Assembly (NCBI GenBank): GCA_002441135.1
Contig: DJVJ01000033.1
Location: 1 to 8,092, forward strand
Direction: 5' to 3'
DNA length: 8,092 bases
From: Caryophanales bacterium UBA6259
GTDB lineage: Bacteria; Bacillota; Bacilli; Tepidibacillales; Tepidibacillaceae
The notes under the pieces are model-generated. The model worked only from the letters and a program-made list of their open reading frames with translations. It did no database searches and was not told the origin of the DNA. This document shows, in pieces, positions 1-5,758 of this stretch. The position numbers were made by a program, and so were the translations under genes. Position 1 is the first letter of the stretch; every line of letters begins with the position of its first letter.

Positions 1-255
1 GTATTAAAAGTTTCAGCAAAATCTAGCCCTAACGCTGTTGCTGGTGCATTAGCGGGGGTACTACGTGAGCGTGGTGCCGCTGAAATTCAAGCAATTGGTG
101 CAGGTGCACTTAATCAAGCTGTAAAAGCTGTAGCGATTGCTAGAGGTTTCGTAGCACCAAGTGGTGTTGACCTTATCTGTATTCCTGCTTTTACCGATAT
201 TGTGATTGACGGAGAAGAAAGAACGGCTATAAAATTAATTGTGGAACCTCGTTAA
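1..255 (+). CDS. spoVS: Stage V sporulation protein S (SpoVS), 5'-truncated by the window
   Basis: The first base is in frame and the reading frame gives 84 residues up to a TAA at 253-255. The translation begins VLKVSAKSSPN and ends in AIKLIVEPR, which I recognise as SpoVS. The family is about 86 residues long, so only the first two codons appear to be missing. SpoVS is a small, very conserved regulator of sporulation with an Alba-like nucleic-acid-binding fold; in B. subtilis it is needed for normal stage V development and influences division and septation. Visible family segments are the glycine/alanine-rich GALAGVLRERGAAEIQAIGAGA stretch (about residues 15-35 of the full protein) and the FVAPSGVDLICIPAFTDI core. 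Its promoter lies outside the window. A strong terminator follows directly, so most transcripts should end before the dipeptidase gene. Family assignment is very secure. Confidence 0.97.
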   Translation, partial: VLKVSAKSSPNAVAGALAGVLRERGAAEIQAIGAGALNQAVKAVAIARGFVAPSGVDLICIPAFTDIVIDGEERTAIKLIVEPR

Positions 256-264
256 TACAATAAG

Positions 265-310
265 AAAACCTGTTTATCTCCCTAAGAGAGAACAGGTTTT
301 TCTCTTTTAT
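265..310 (+). terminator. Rho-independent terminator of spoVS
   Basis: Arms AAAACCTGTT (265-274) and AACAGGTTTT (291-300) are perfectly complementary. An inner TCTC/GAGA helix (277-280 with 286-289) extends the stem across a small internal bulge. A T-rich tail (TTTTTCTCTTTT) follows. It lies 10 bases after the spoVS stop codon and separates spoVS from the dipeptidase gene. Confidence 0.9.
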
Positions 311-336
311 TTGAAAAAAGACTGGTGGTGTATGTG

Positions 337-1263
337 ATGATTATTGACGCACATTGCGATGTATTATGGAAACTATTAAATGATTCTTCTCTCGATTTTT
401 ATAAGGATGAACAGGACTTACAGCTAAATTATCCCAATATGTTAAAAGGTGATATTTCATTACAAATTTTTGCTATCTTTGTATCACCAACCATCAAATC
501 ATCAAATTATAAAATTGCTCTTCAATCTATAGACGATTTTTATGAAAAGGTATACAATCAAGATAAATTGATTTTAGCAACTTCTTATCAGGAGATTGTT
601 CATGCGCAGAATCAAGGTAAAAAAGTGGCCATGCTTTCTCTCGAGGGCGCAGATTCCATTGAAGGAGATTTAGCGAAGTTACGCATCTTTTATCGTCTTG
701 GTGTACGAGCTATGGGACTTACATGGAATTATGCAAATGCTGTTGCAGATGGTGTTAGAGAAGAAAGAGGAGCAGGATTAACCAATTTTGGCAAAAAGGT
801 TATTGCTGAAATGAATCGTTTAGGAATGATTATCGATGTTTCTCATCTTTCAGAAGCTGGTTTTTGGGATGTAATGGAATTAACCAATACACCAATTATC
901 GCTTCTCATTCGAATGCCAAAGCAATTTGTGATCATCCACGTAATCTCACAGATGAACAGATCATAGCGGTTATTAAAAACAACGGTATGATAGGGGTTA
1001 CTTTTGTTAATGAATTCATCAAAAATGAAAGTCAGGTAAGTATTGAGGATCTTCTTCCGCATATTGAACACATTGCTTCGTTAGGCGGTATTCAAAATCT
1101 AGGAATTGGTTCAGATTTTGATGGGGCAAGCCCTTTATCTGGTTTGGAAAACGCGAGCCAAATGAATCATCTAAAGGAGCTTTTGTTAAAGAAATTCTCC
1201 GAAAAAGAGGTTGAGGGTATCCTTGGGGAAAATTGGCTCAATTATTTTCAAAGAGTGCTTTAG
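337..1263 (+). CDS. M19-family (renal/membrane dipeptidase-type) zinc peptidase
   Basis: 308 residues if translation starts at ATG 337, close to the length I recall for Bacillus members of peptidase family M19. These are amidohydrolase-fold, TIM-barrel, binuclear zinc enzymes that cleave dipeptides. All expected ligands are visible: HxD in DAHCD (H6, D8), the bridging glutamate in SLEGAD (E103), DVSH (H170), ASHSN (H191), the substrate-binding arginine of HPRN (R202) and GSDFDG (D260). There is no signal peptide or membrane segment, so it should be cytoplasmic, unlike the GPI-anchored mammalian enzyme. In-frame GTG codons at 325, 328 and 334 lie upstream, but GGTGGTG (324-330) sits at proper ribosome-binding distance from ATG 337, and the protein then begins directly with MIIDAHCD as is usual. 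It sits between spoVS and korAB with no obvious promoter of its own; it may rely on read-through or a promoter inside spoVS. True substrate unknown. Confidence 0.92.
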   Translation: MIIDAHCDVLWKLLNDSSLDFYKDEQDLQLNYPNMLKGDISLQIFAIFVSPTIKSSNYKIALQSIDDFYEKVYNQDKLILATSYQEIVHAQNQGKKVAMLSLEGADSIEGDLAKLRIFYRLGVRAMGLTWNYANAVADGVREERGAGLTNFGKKVIAEMNRLGMIIDVSHLSEAGFWDVMELTNTPIIASHSNAKAICDHPRNLTDEQIIAVIKNNGMIGVTFVNEFIKNESQVSIEDLLPHIEHIASLGGIQNLGIGSDFDGASPLSGLENASQMNHLKELLLKKFSEKEVEGILGENWLNYFQRVL

Positions 1264-1276
1264 GTAGCATTTTTTA
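1251..1276 (+). terminator. Possible weak terminator overlapping the dipeptidase stop codon
   Basis: Bases 1251-1259 (AAGAGTGCT) can pair with 1266-1274 (AGCATTTTT) around a six-base loop, with two G-U pairs. A run of six T residues (1270-1275) forms part of the right arm and the tail. The stem is AU-rich and overlaps the TAG stop codon at 1261-1263, so termination may be inefficient. Confidence 0.35.
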
Positions 1277-1291
1277 ACAACTTGAGATAAG

Positions 1292-1306
1292 AATTTTCAG
1301 AGTATT
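1292..1306 (+). promoter_or_regulatory. Candidate CodY box
   Basis: AATTTTCAGAGTATT matches the published CodY consensus AATTTTCWGAAAATT at 13 of 15 positions; only positions 11 and 12 differ. CodY represses or activates genes in response to branched-chain amino acids and GTP in low-GC Gram-positive bacteria. The site lies about 250 bases before korA and about 30 bases after the dipeptidase stop, and is some distance upstream of the possible korA promoters. AT-rich DNA yields such matches by chance, so this is a sequence match only. Confidence 0.4.
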
Positions 1307-1407
1307 TATTTATTTTTTAATATTCTTCGAAATCCGGAGAAAAAGCTAGAAGATTGAAGAAAAAAGGCGATTTTGTTGATTTATTACAGTAAATTAGCAA
1401 AATTTTC

Positions 1408-1425
1408 TATGTAAGCGGTTTGCTT
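1408..1425 (+). promoter_or_regulatory. Candidate CcpA cre site upstream of korAB
   Basis: TATGTAAGCGGTTTGCTT fits the cre consensus WWTGNAARCGNWWWCAWW at every constrained position except the terminal CA dinucleotide, which reads GC. CcpA with HPr-Ser-P binds cre sites for carbon catabolite control. The site overlaps the -35 of one possible korA promoter (1420-1448), a position that would fit repression, and lies about 135 bases before the korA start. Confidence 0.45.
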
Positions 1426-1476
1426 TTTCTTAACATTAATCATACACTTGAATAAGTTTAAAGGTTATTCGATATT
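1420..1476 (+). promoter_or_regulatory. korA promoter region, exact promoter unresolved
   Basis: Three overlapping sigma-A-like pairs, each with a 17-base spacer, are visible: TTGCTT (1420-1425) with TACACT (1443-1448); TTAACA (1430-1435) with TAAGTT (1453-1458); and TTGAAT (1448-1453) with GATATT (1471-1476). None is close to consensus in both hexamers. The first two would place the nine-codon upstream ORF fully in the mRNA. The third would start transcription at about 1483, within that ORF's Shine-Dalgarno. Confidence 0.3.
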
Positions 1477-1488
1477 GTGAGGTGACTG

Positions 1489-1518
1489 ATGGGAAAAGGG
1501 GTTAGAGAGAAAAATTAA
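1489..1518 (+). CDS. Nine-codon upstream ORF in the korA leader (possible leader peptide)
   Basis: ATG at 1489 opens a frame encoding MGKGVREKN and stops at TAA 1516-1518. GAGGTGA (1479-1485), a long match to the Bacillus anti-Shine-Dalgarno, stands three bases before the ATG, which is slightly close but workable. It ends 40 bases before korA and is in a different frame. No terminator-like alternative hairpin is evident between it and korA, and the peptide is not rich in one amino acid, so classical amino-acid attenuation is not supported. It may be a translated leader, a remnant, or chance. Confidence 0.3.
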   Translation: MGKGVREKN

Positions 1519-1558
1519 ACTAAAAAAGGATCTTTAACATTAAAAGGGGTGGAGTTTA

Positions 1559-3292
1559 ATGATTAATCAACTTTCATGGAAAGTTGGAGGACAACAAGGG
1601 GAAGGCATTGATAGTACAGGGGAAATTTTTGCTGTTGCATTAAAGCGTCAAGGATATCATTTGTATGGATATCGTCATTTTTCATCAAGAATTAAGGGTG
1701 GCCACACCAACTATAAAATTCGTGTGACAACAGAACCTGTAAAAGCAATCTCTGACGATCTTGACATCTTAATCGCATTTGATCAAGAAACGATTGATTT
1801 AAACATTCACGAGCTACGCGCTGGTGGAATTTGTATTGCTGATTCAAAATTTAATCCAGAAGTGAAGAAAGAAGATGTTCGCTTCCTTTCTGTACCTATA
1901 ACTGAAATTGCCCAAAATCTAGGAACTTCCTTAATGAAAAACATGGTAGCTGTTGGTGCATCAAGTGCATTAATCGGTCTTCCTTTAAATGTTTTTAATG
2001 AAGTTGTTGAAGAAATGTTCTCTAAAAAGGGACAAGATGTAGTAGACAAAAACATGCAAGCTATTCATGAAGGTGCTGCATTTATTACAAAAGAATTAGG
2101 CCAAAGTGAAGATTTACTTTTAGCAAAAGCAGATGGTAAAAAACGCTTATTTATGACAGGAAACGAAGCGGTTGGACTTGGTTGTTTAGCTGCAGGTGTT
2201 CGTTTTATGCCAGCCTACCCTATTACTCCTGCATCTGAAGTAATGGAGTACTTAATTAAGAACCTACCAAAGTTTGGTGGAACTGTTACTCAAACTGAAG
2301 ATGAGATTGCTGCAGTAACAATGGCAATTGGAGCATCCTATGGTGGAGCGCGCTCAATGACTTCTACTTCTGGTCCTGGATTATCCTTAATGCAAGAAGC
2401 TATTGGTTTATCCGGAATCACAGAAACTCCGTTAGTAATTATTGATGTTCAACGTGGTGGTCCAAGTACTGGTCTTCCTACTAAGAATGAACAAAGTGAC
2501 TTCAATGCTGCGCTTTATGGTGCACATGGTGAAATCCCTAAGATAGTTATTGCACCAAATACAGTTGAAGACGCTTTTTATGATACAGTTGAGGCATTTA
2601 ATCTAGCAGATCAATATCAATGCCCAGTTATCGTATTAACTGACCTTTCTTTAGGTATGGGTAAACAGACTGTTGAGCCTTTAGATTACGATAGAATTTC
2701 CATTGATCGTGGTAAATATTTAGGGGATCAAGAATTACCAGCATTAGAAGAAAATCAAATGTTTAAGCGCTACGCATTTACTGAAGATGGTGTTTCACCT
2801 CGTGTTATTCCTGGACAACAACATGGAATTCACCATGTTACCGGTGTAGAGCATGCTGAAAATGGTCGACCATTTGAAGGAACATTAAATCGTAAGAAAA
2901 TGATGGAAAAGCGTTTAAATAAGATCAATACCGTTAAATTTACTAATCCTATATTAGAGCAAGCACCACATGCTGAATCAGATCTTCTAGTAGTTGGTAT
3001 TGGCTCAACTCAAGGGGTTATTACAGAAGCAATTGGTCGCTTAGAGAAAGATGGATTAAAAGTTAACCAAGCACATGTACGCTTAGTTTCTCCATTCCCA
3101 GTAAATGAAATGAAGAGCTTAATGGAAAAGGCGAAAAAGGTAGTTGTAGTTGAAAACAACGGAACTGGCCAAATCGCAAACCAAATTAAGTTAAACGTAG
3201 GTATGGGTGAAAAGGTTAGCAGCCTGCTTAAATATGATGGAGATCCATTCTTACCTGCAGAAATCTATAATGGGATTAAGGGGTTGATATAA
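1559..3292 (+). CDS. korA: 2-oxoacid:ferredoxin oxidoreductase, fused gamma-alpha subunit (KorA)
   Basis: 577 residues. This is the large subunit of a CoA-dependent 2-oxoacid:ferredoxin oxidoreductase, which converts 2-oxoglutarate (or a related 2-oxoacid), CoA and oxidised ferredoxin to acyl-CoA, CO2 and reduced ferredoxin. Domain order is a gamma domain at about residues 1-180 (GGQQGEGIDSTGEIF at 10-24, RIKGGHTNYKIR at 44-55), then the alpha pyrimidine-binding domain from about 195 with the hallmark YPITP (220-224), TSGPG (270-274) and QRGGPSTGLPTKNEQSDF (298-315), then a C-terminal transketolase-C-like domain with VVVVENNGTGQ. The gamma-alpha fusion is the two-subunit KorAB type; no separate gamma or ferredoxin-like delta gene is present. 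The start is set by GGGGTGGAG (1546-1554), five bases from the last SD base to ATG. The stop TAA touches the korB ATG, so the two are co-transcribed and probably translationally coupled. Substrate preference cannot be proven from sequence. Confidence 0.95.
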   Translation: MINQLSWKVGGQQGEGIDSTGEIFAVALKRQGYHLYGYRHFSSRIKGGHTNYKIRVTTEPVKAISDDLDILIAFDQETIDLNIHELRAGGICIADSKFNPEVKKEDVRFLSVPITEIAQNLGTSLMKNMVAVGASSALIGLPLNVFNEVVEEMFSKKGQDVVDKNMQAIHEGAAFITKELGQSEDLLLAKADGKKRLFMTGNEAVGLGCLAAGVRFMPAYPITPASEVMEYLIKNLPKFGGTVTQTEDEIAAVTMAIGASYGGARSMTSTSGPGLSLMQEAIGLSGITETPLVIIDVQRGGPSTGLPTKNEQSDFNAALYGAHGEIPKIVIAPNTVEDAFYDTVEAFNLADQYQCPVIVLTDLSLGMGKQTVEPLDYDRISIDRGKYLGDQELPALEENQMFKRYAFTEDGVSPRVIPGQQHGIHHVTGVEHAENGRPFEGTLNRKKMMEKRLNKINTVKFTNPILEQAPHAESDLLVVGIGSTQGVITEAIGRLEKDGLKVNQAHVRLVSPFPVNEMKSLMEKAKKVVVVENNGTGQIANQIKLNVGMGEKVSSLLKYDGDPFLPAEIYNGIKGLI

Positions 3293-4159
3293 ATGGCAAC
3301 ATTCAAAGATTTTCGTAATGAACTAAAGCCTAACTGGTGTCCAGGTTGTGGTGACTTTGCTGTTCAAGCATCCATTCAACGTGCTGCAGCAAATGTAGGG
3401 TTAGAACCTCACAATTTCGCAGTTGTTTCTGGTATTGGATGTTCTGGCCGTATTTCTGGCTATATCAATGCATACGGATTACATGGTATTCATGGTCGTG
3501 CATTACCAATTGCCCAAGGTTTAAAAATGGCTAATAGAGATTTAACTGTATTAGCTGCTGGTGGAGACGGAGATGGCTTTGCTATTGGTACTAACCATAC
3601 TATCCACGCAATGCGTAGAAATATCGACATTACCTATGTTGTAATGGATAATAATATATATGGACTAACTAAAGGTCAAACTTCTCCAAGAAGCTCCTTT
3701 GGTACTAAATCCAAAAGTACGCCATTAGGTTCAATTGAACCAGCATTACATCCATTAGAATTAGCGATTTCTACTGGTGCAGGTTTTGTTGCACAAGCGT
3801 TTTCTGGAGATATCAATCAATTAACAAAGATTATTGAAGCTGGAATGAAGCATAAAGGATTTGCGTTTATTAATGTATTTAGTCCTTGCGTAACCTTCAA
3901 TAAAGTAAATACCTATGATTGGTATAAAGAGAACCTTGTAAACCTTGAAGAAGATGCTAGCTATGATCCAACAAATCGATCCATGGCAATGCAAAAAGTA
4001 ATGGAGAATGAAGGATTAGTAACAGGAATTATCTATCAGAACACTGAAAGAGAATCTTATGAAAACCTTGTTCCTAACTTTAAACAAGAGCCAATCGTTA
4101 AGCAGGATATCATGATTGGAAAAGAAGATTTCACTAAATTATTAAAGGAATTTGAATAA
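3293..4159 (+). CDS. korB: 2-oxoacid:ferredoxin oxidoreductase, thiamine-diphosphate-binding beta subunit (KorB)
   Basis: 288 residues. The beta subunit binds thiamine diphosphate with Mg2+ and carries the single [4Fe-4S] cluster that passes electrons to ferredoxin. Visible cluster cysteines are WCPGCGD (C16, C19), GIGCSGR (C50) and SPCVTFN (C199). The ThDP/Mg motif runs from GDGDG (91-95) to DNNIYGLTKGQTSP (119-132); the YGLTKGQ form is common in 2-oxoglutarate/general 2-oxoacid enzymes, whereas YGMTGGQ-like forms are common elsewhere. There is no C-terminal ferredoxin domain. ATG follows the korA stop codon immediately, with AAGGGG (3278-3283) nine bases upstream inside korA. A strong terminator 12 bases after the stop closes the unit. 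In aerobic Bacillaceae such an enzyme can work beside or instead of the 2-oxoglutarate dehydrogenase complex; which partner ferredoxin is used is not shown here. Confidence 0.95.
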   Translation: MATFKDFRNELKPNWCPGCGDFAVQASIQRAAANVGLEPHNFAVVSGIGCSGRISGYINAYGLHGIHGRALPIAQGLKMANRDLTVLAAGGDGDGFAIGTNHTIHAMRRNIDITYVVMDNNIYGLTKGQTSPRSSFGTKSKSTPLGSIEPALHPLELAISTGAGFVAQAFSGDINQLTKIIEAGMKHKGFAFINVFSPCVTFNKVNTYDWYKENLVNLEEDASYDPTNRSMAMQKVMENEGLVTGIIYQNTERESYENLVPNFKQEPIVKQDIMIGKEDFTKLLKEFE

Positions 4160-4171
4160 AAGTATAAATGG

Positions 4172-4205
4172 AAAAGGCCACCAATTAATTGGTGGCCTTT
4201 TTTTT
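4172..4205 (+). terminator. Rho-independent terminator of korAB
   Basis: AAAAGGCCACCAATT (4172-4186) and its exact reverse complement (4187-4201) form a continuous perfect palindrome centred on AATTAATT, so the real loop is formed by a few of the central A/T bases. The right arm runs into eight T residues (4198-4205). This is the clearest terminator in the window and isolates korAB from the next gene pair. Confidence 0.95.
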
Positions 4206-4292
4206 AACCAAAATTTAATATAAGAGGGTCAAGTAAAGGGGTATTACTCCCTATTTAAATTATCGCCAAGTTTGACATGTTTTATACGAAAA

Positions 4293-4322
4293 CTTTACCT
4301 TAAACAAAGAGTAGGGTATGAT
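4293..4322 (+). promoter_or_regulatory. Promoter for the metallo-hydrolase/mnmM pair, sigma-A and possibly sigma-B
   Basis: TTTACC (4294-4299) and TATGAT (4317-4322) are separated by 17 bases, a reasonable sigma-A pair. The same stretch contains GGGTAT (4314-4319), identical to the sigma-B -10 consensus, with CTTTAC (4293-4298) 15 bases upstream, a 4 of 6 match to GTTTAA. The predicted leader is about 50 bases. A TTGACA at 4272-4277 has no convincing -10 at normal spacing. The remainder of the 175-base gap after the korAB terminator shows nothing else I can support. Confidence 0.45.
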
Positions 4323-4380
4323 TATTTTTGATTTGTTTCATAATATTTCGTGACTATGAATAATTGAAGGGAAGATTCAA

Positions 4381-5124
4381 ATGAAATTAACGATCTTAGG
4401 CTATGAATCACCATATCCTAGCGCTAATGGAGCTGGCCCTGGATATTTGCTAGAACATAAAGGAAAATATTATTTAATCGACATTGGAAGTGGAGTACTC
4501 TCGAATTTACAGAAGCACATTCCTCTTGATAAATTAGAGGCCGTTTTTCTTTCCCATTTACATCATGATCATATTAGTGACTTTCTTGTAATGCAATATG
4601 CCATGCAAATGCAAATTATTATGAAGGAACGTCAAGACTCATTACCGGTTTATTATCCTAATGAGCCAGTAAATGAGGCGACAATAATTCCATTTCCACC
4701 ATATATAGAACCAATACCTATTTATGATGATTCATTAGTATTGAACCTCGAGGACTTACAAGTGACTTTTCTAAGAACCGACCATTCTGTACCATGCTAT
4801 GCAATTAAATTTAAAACGGAGGATAAGACATTGGTTTATGGCGCTGATTCTGGAGTCAATACAGACTGGTCACCATTTGCTGATGATGCCGATTTACTTG
4901 TTTTAGAATGTACATATTTAGAAAAGGATAAATTAAAAAGTCCGCCAGGACATCTTGCAACAGTAGATATTGTACAAGTAAGTGAAAAATTAAAGCCCAA
5001 GAAAATACTTTTAACTCACTTTTATCCAAAATACGATCCTAAAATGATCCAGAAGGAAATTATTTCGAAAAATCCAGTCTCGGAAATAATAATGCCTAAA
5101 ATTGGGAAGGTAGTTGAGATTTAA
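4381..5124 (+). CDS. YhfI-like metallo-beta-lactamase-fold hydrolase
   Basis: 247 residues, similar in length and opening sequence to B. subtilis YhfI, a member of the RNase Z-like branch of the metallo-beta-lactamase superfamily. Motifs seen: HLHHDH (59-64) giving the HxHxDH zinc ligands H59, H61, D63 and H64; DHSVPCYA with H135; GADSG with bridging D156; and THFYP with H213. All metal ligands for a binuclear zinc site are therefore present. PPGHLA (188-193) resembles the short GHxT/S-type motif of the RNase Z group. The long flexible arm typical of true tRNase Z is not recognisable, and the protein is shorter than RNase Z of about 300 residues, so substrate is unknown. The start has GAAGGGAAG (4366-4374) six bases upstream. 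Its stop overlaps the methyltransferase start by one base (TAATG), implying translational coupling. No signal peptide; cytoplasmic. Confidence 0.88.
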   Translation: MKLTILGYESPYPSANGAGPGYLLEHKGKYYLIDIGSGVLSNLQKHIPLDKLEAVFLSHLHHDHISDFLVMQYAMQMQIIMKERQDSLPVYYPNEPVNEATIIPFPPYIEPIPIYDDSLVLNLEDLQVTFLRTDHSVPCYAIKFKTEDKTLVYGADSGVNTDWSPFADDADLLVLECTYLEKDKLKSPPGHLATVDIVQVSEKLKPKKILLTHFYPKYDPKMIQKEIISKNPVSEIIMPKIGKVVEI

Positions 5125-5690
5125 TGTCAATTTTAAGGGTTCTTGAATTTACCAAGGATTTAATTAGTAAGCATCTTAATCAAGGTGATATTGCAATCGA
5201 CGCTACCTGTGGGAATGGAAATGATACGGTTTTTTTAGCTAAATTAGTTGGTGAGAACGGAAAAGTGTTTGGTTTTGATATACAAGAGGAAGCCATTAAA
5301 AATACTCTAGCAGTACTATCTAAAGAAGGCTTAAACAACCGAGTAGAATGTTTAAAAGTAAGTCATTCTATTATGGATCAATATGTTAAGGAAAATGTGA
5401 AGGTGGTCATGTTCAATTTAGGTTATTTGCCAGGGTCAGATAAACAGATAACAACAAAGGGGCTTTCAACAATTAAAGCAATAGAGGCGGCTCTTTCCAT
5501 CTTAGCCACTAAAGGACTCATTACCATGGTAGTTTATCAAGGACATGATGATGGGGAGGAAGCCCAAATTGTTGAAGATTATTTAAGAAACTTACCACAA
5601 AAGGAATTTTCTGTTTTGAGGTATCAATTTGTGAATCAAGTTCATTATCCGCCCTATCTGATCGCAATAGAAAAGAAAGATAACTCATAA
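5124..5690 (+). CDS. mnmM: YtqB/MnmM-family class I SAM-dependent tRNA methyltransferase
   Basis: 188 residues, matching the family length of about 190. Family members were long annotated as putative rRNA methylases; B. subtilis YtqB was later renamed MnmM, which converts 5-aminomethyl-2-thiouridine to 5-methylaminomethyl-2-thiouridine at tRNA wobble position 34. Motifs seen: SAM motif I DATCGNG (26-32), the acidic residue after strand 2 in FDIQE (D52), the family signature FNLGYLPGSDK (97-107), GLSTIKAIEAAL (113-124), VYQGHDDGEE (137-146) and the C-terminal NQVHYPPYLIAIEK (171-184). The ATG shares its A with the preceding TAA; the nearest SD-like sequence, GGGAAGG, is far upstream inside the previous gene, so translation probably depends on coupling. 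Other Bacillus genomes keep this gene beside ytqA elsewhere, so whether this is the only copy cannot be seen here. The family is secure; exact activity is inferred. Confidence 0.85.
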   Translation: MSILRVLEFTKDLISKHLNQGDIAIDATCGNGNDTVFLAKLVGENGKVFGFDIQEEAIKNTLAVLSKEGLNNRVECLKVSHSIMDQYVKENVKVVMFNLGYLPGSDKQITTKGLSTIKAIEAALSILATKGLITMVVYQGHDDGEEAQIVEDYLRNLPQKEFSVLRYQFVNQVHYPPYLIAIEKKDNS

Positions 5691-5717
5691 AAGTAACGAA
5701 TACATCAAAGTTTATAT

Positions 5718-5747
5718 AAAAAGCAGCAGCTAAGAACAAGCTGCTGC
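5718..5747 (-). terminator. Rho-independent terminator of the minus-strand 67-codon gene, shared convergent hairpin
   Basis: GCAGCAGCT (5723-5731) pairs perfectly with AGCTGCTGC (5739-5747) around a seven-base loop. On the minus strand the stem is followed by TTTTT and further A/T bases, as in an intrinsic terminator, 11 bases after the stop codon of the small gene. On the plus strand the downstream bases are only mildly T-rich, so it may also end the methyltransferase transcript but less efficiently. Confidence 0.85.
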
Positions 5748-5758
5748 AATCTCTATAA

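Noticed and set aside
325..336. Upstream GTG starts for the dipeptidase
   Set aside because: The GTG codons at 325 and 328 fall within the likely ribosome-binding sequence GGTGGTG, and ATG 337 gives the usual N-terminus MIIDAHCD.
880..1071. 63-codon minus-strand ORF inside the dipeptidase gene
   Set aside because: It lies wholly in antisense to a well-supported gene, with no ribosome site and no recognisable product.
1323..1341. Hairpin TTCTTCG/CGGAGAA in the korA leader
   Set aside because: Seven pairs with one G-U and no T tract on the plus strand; too weak to call a terminator or riboswitch.
1264..1558. Riboswitch or T-box in the korA leader
   Set aside because: I saw no specifier loop, T-box sequence or strong terminator/antiterminator pair.
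1807..2055. 82-codon minus-strand ORF inside korA
   Set aside because: Antisense shadow of the conserved korA gamma domain; low-complexity Ser/Thr-rich translation and no Shine-Dalgarno.
4237..4252. Small inverted repeat AGGGGT/ACTCCCT before the metallohydrolase gene
   Set aside because: Needs a bulge, is short, and does not align with a promoter element.
4272..4277. Perfect -35 TTGACA upstream of the metallohydrolase gene
   Set aside because: No sequence resembling TATAAT lies 16-18 bases downstream; the pair at 4294/4317 is better.
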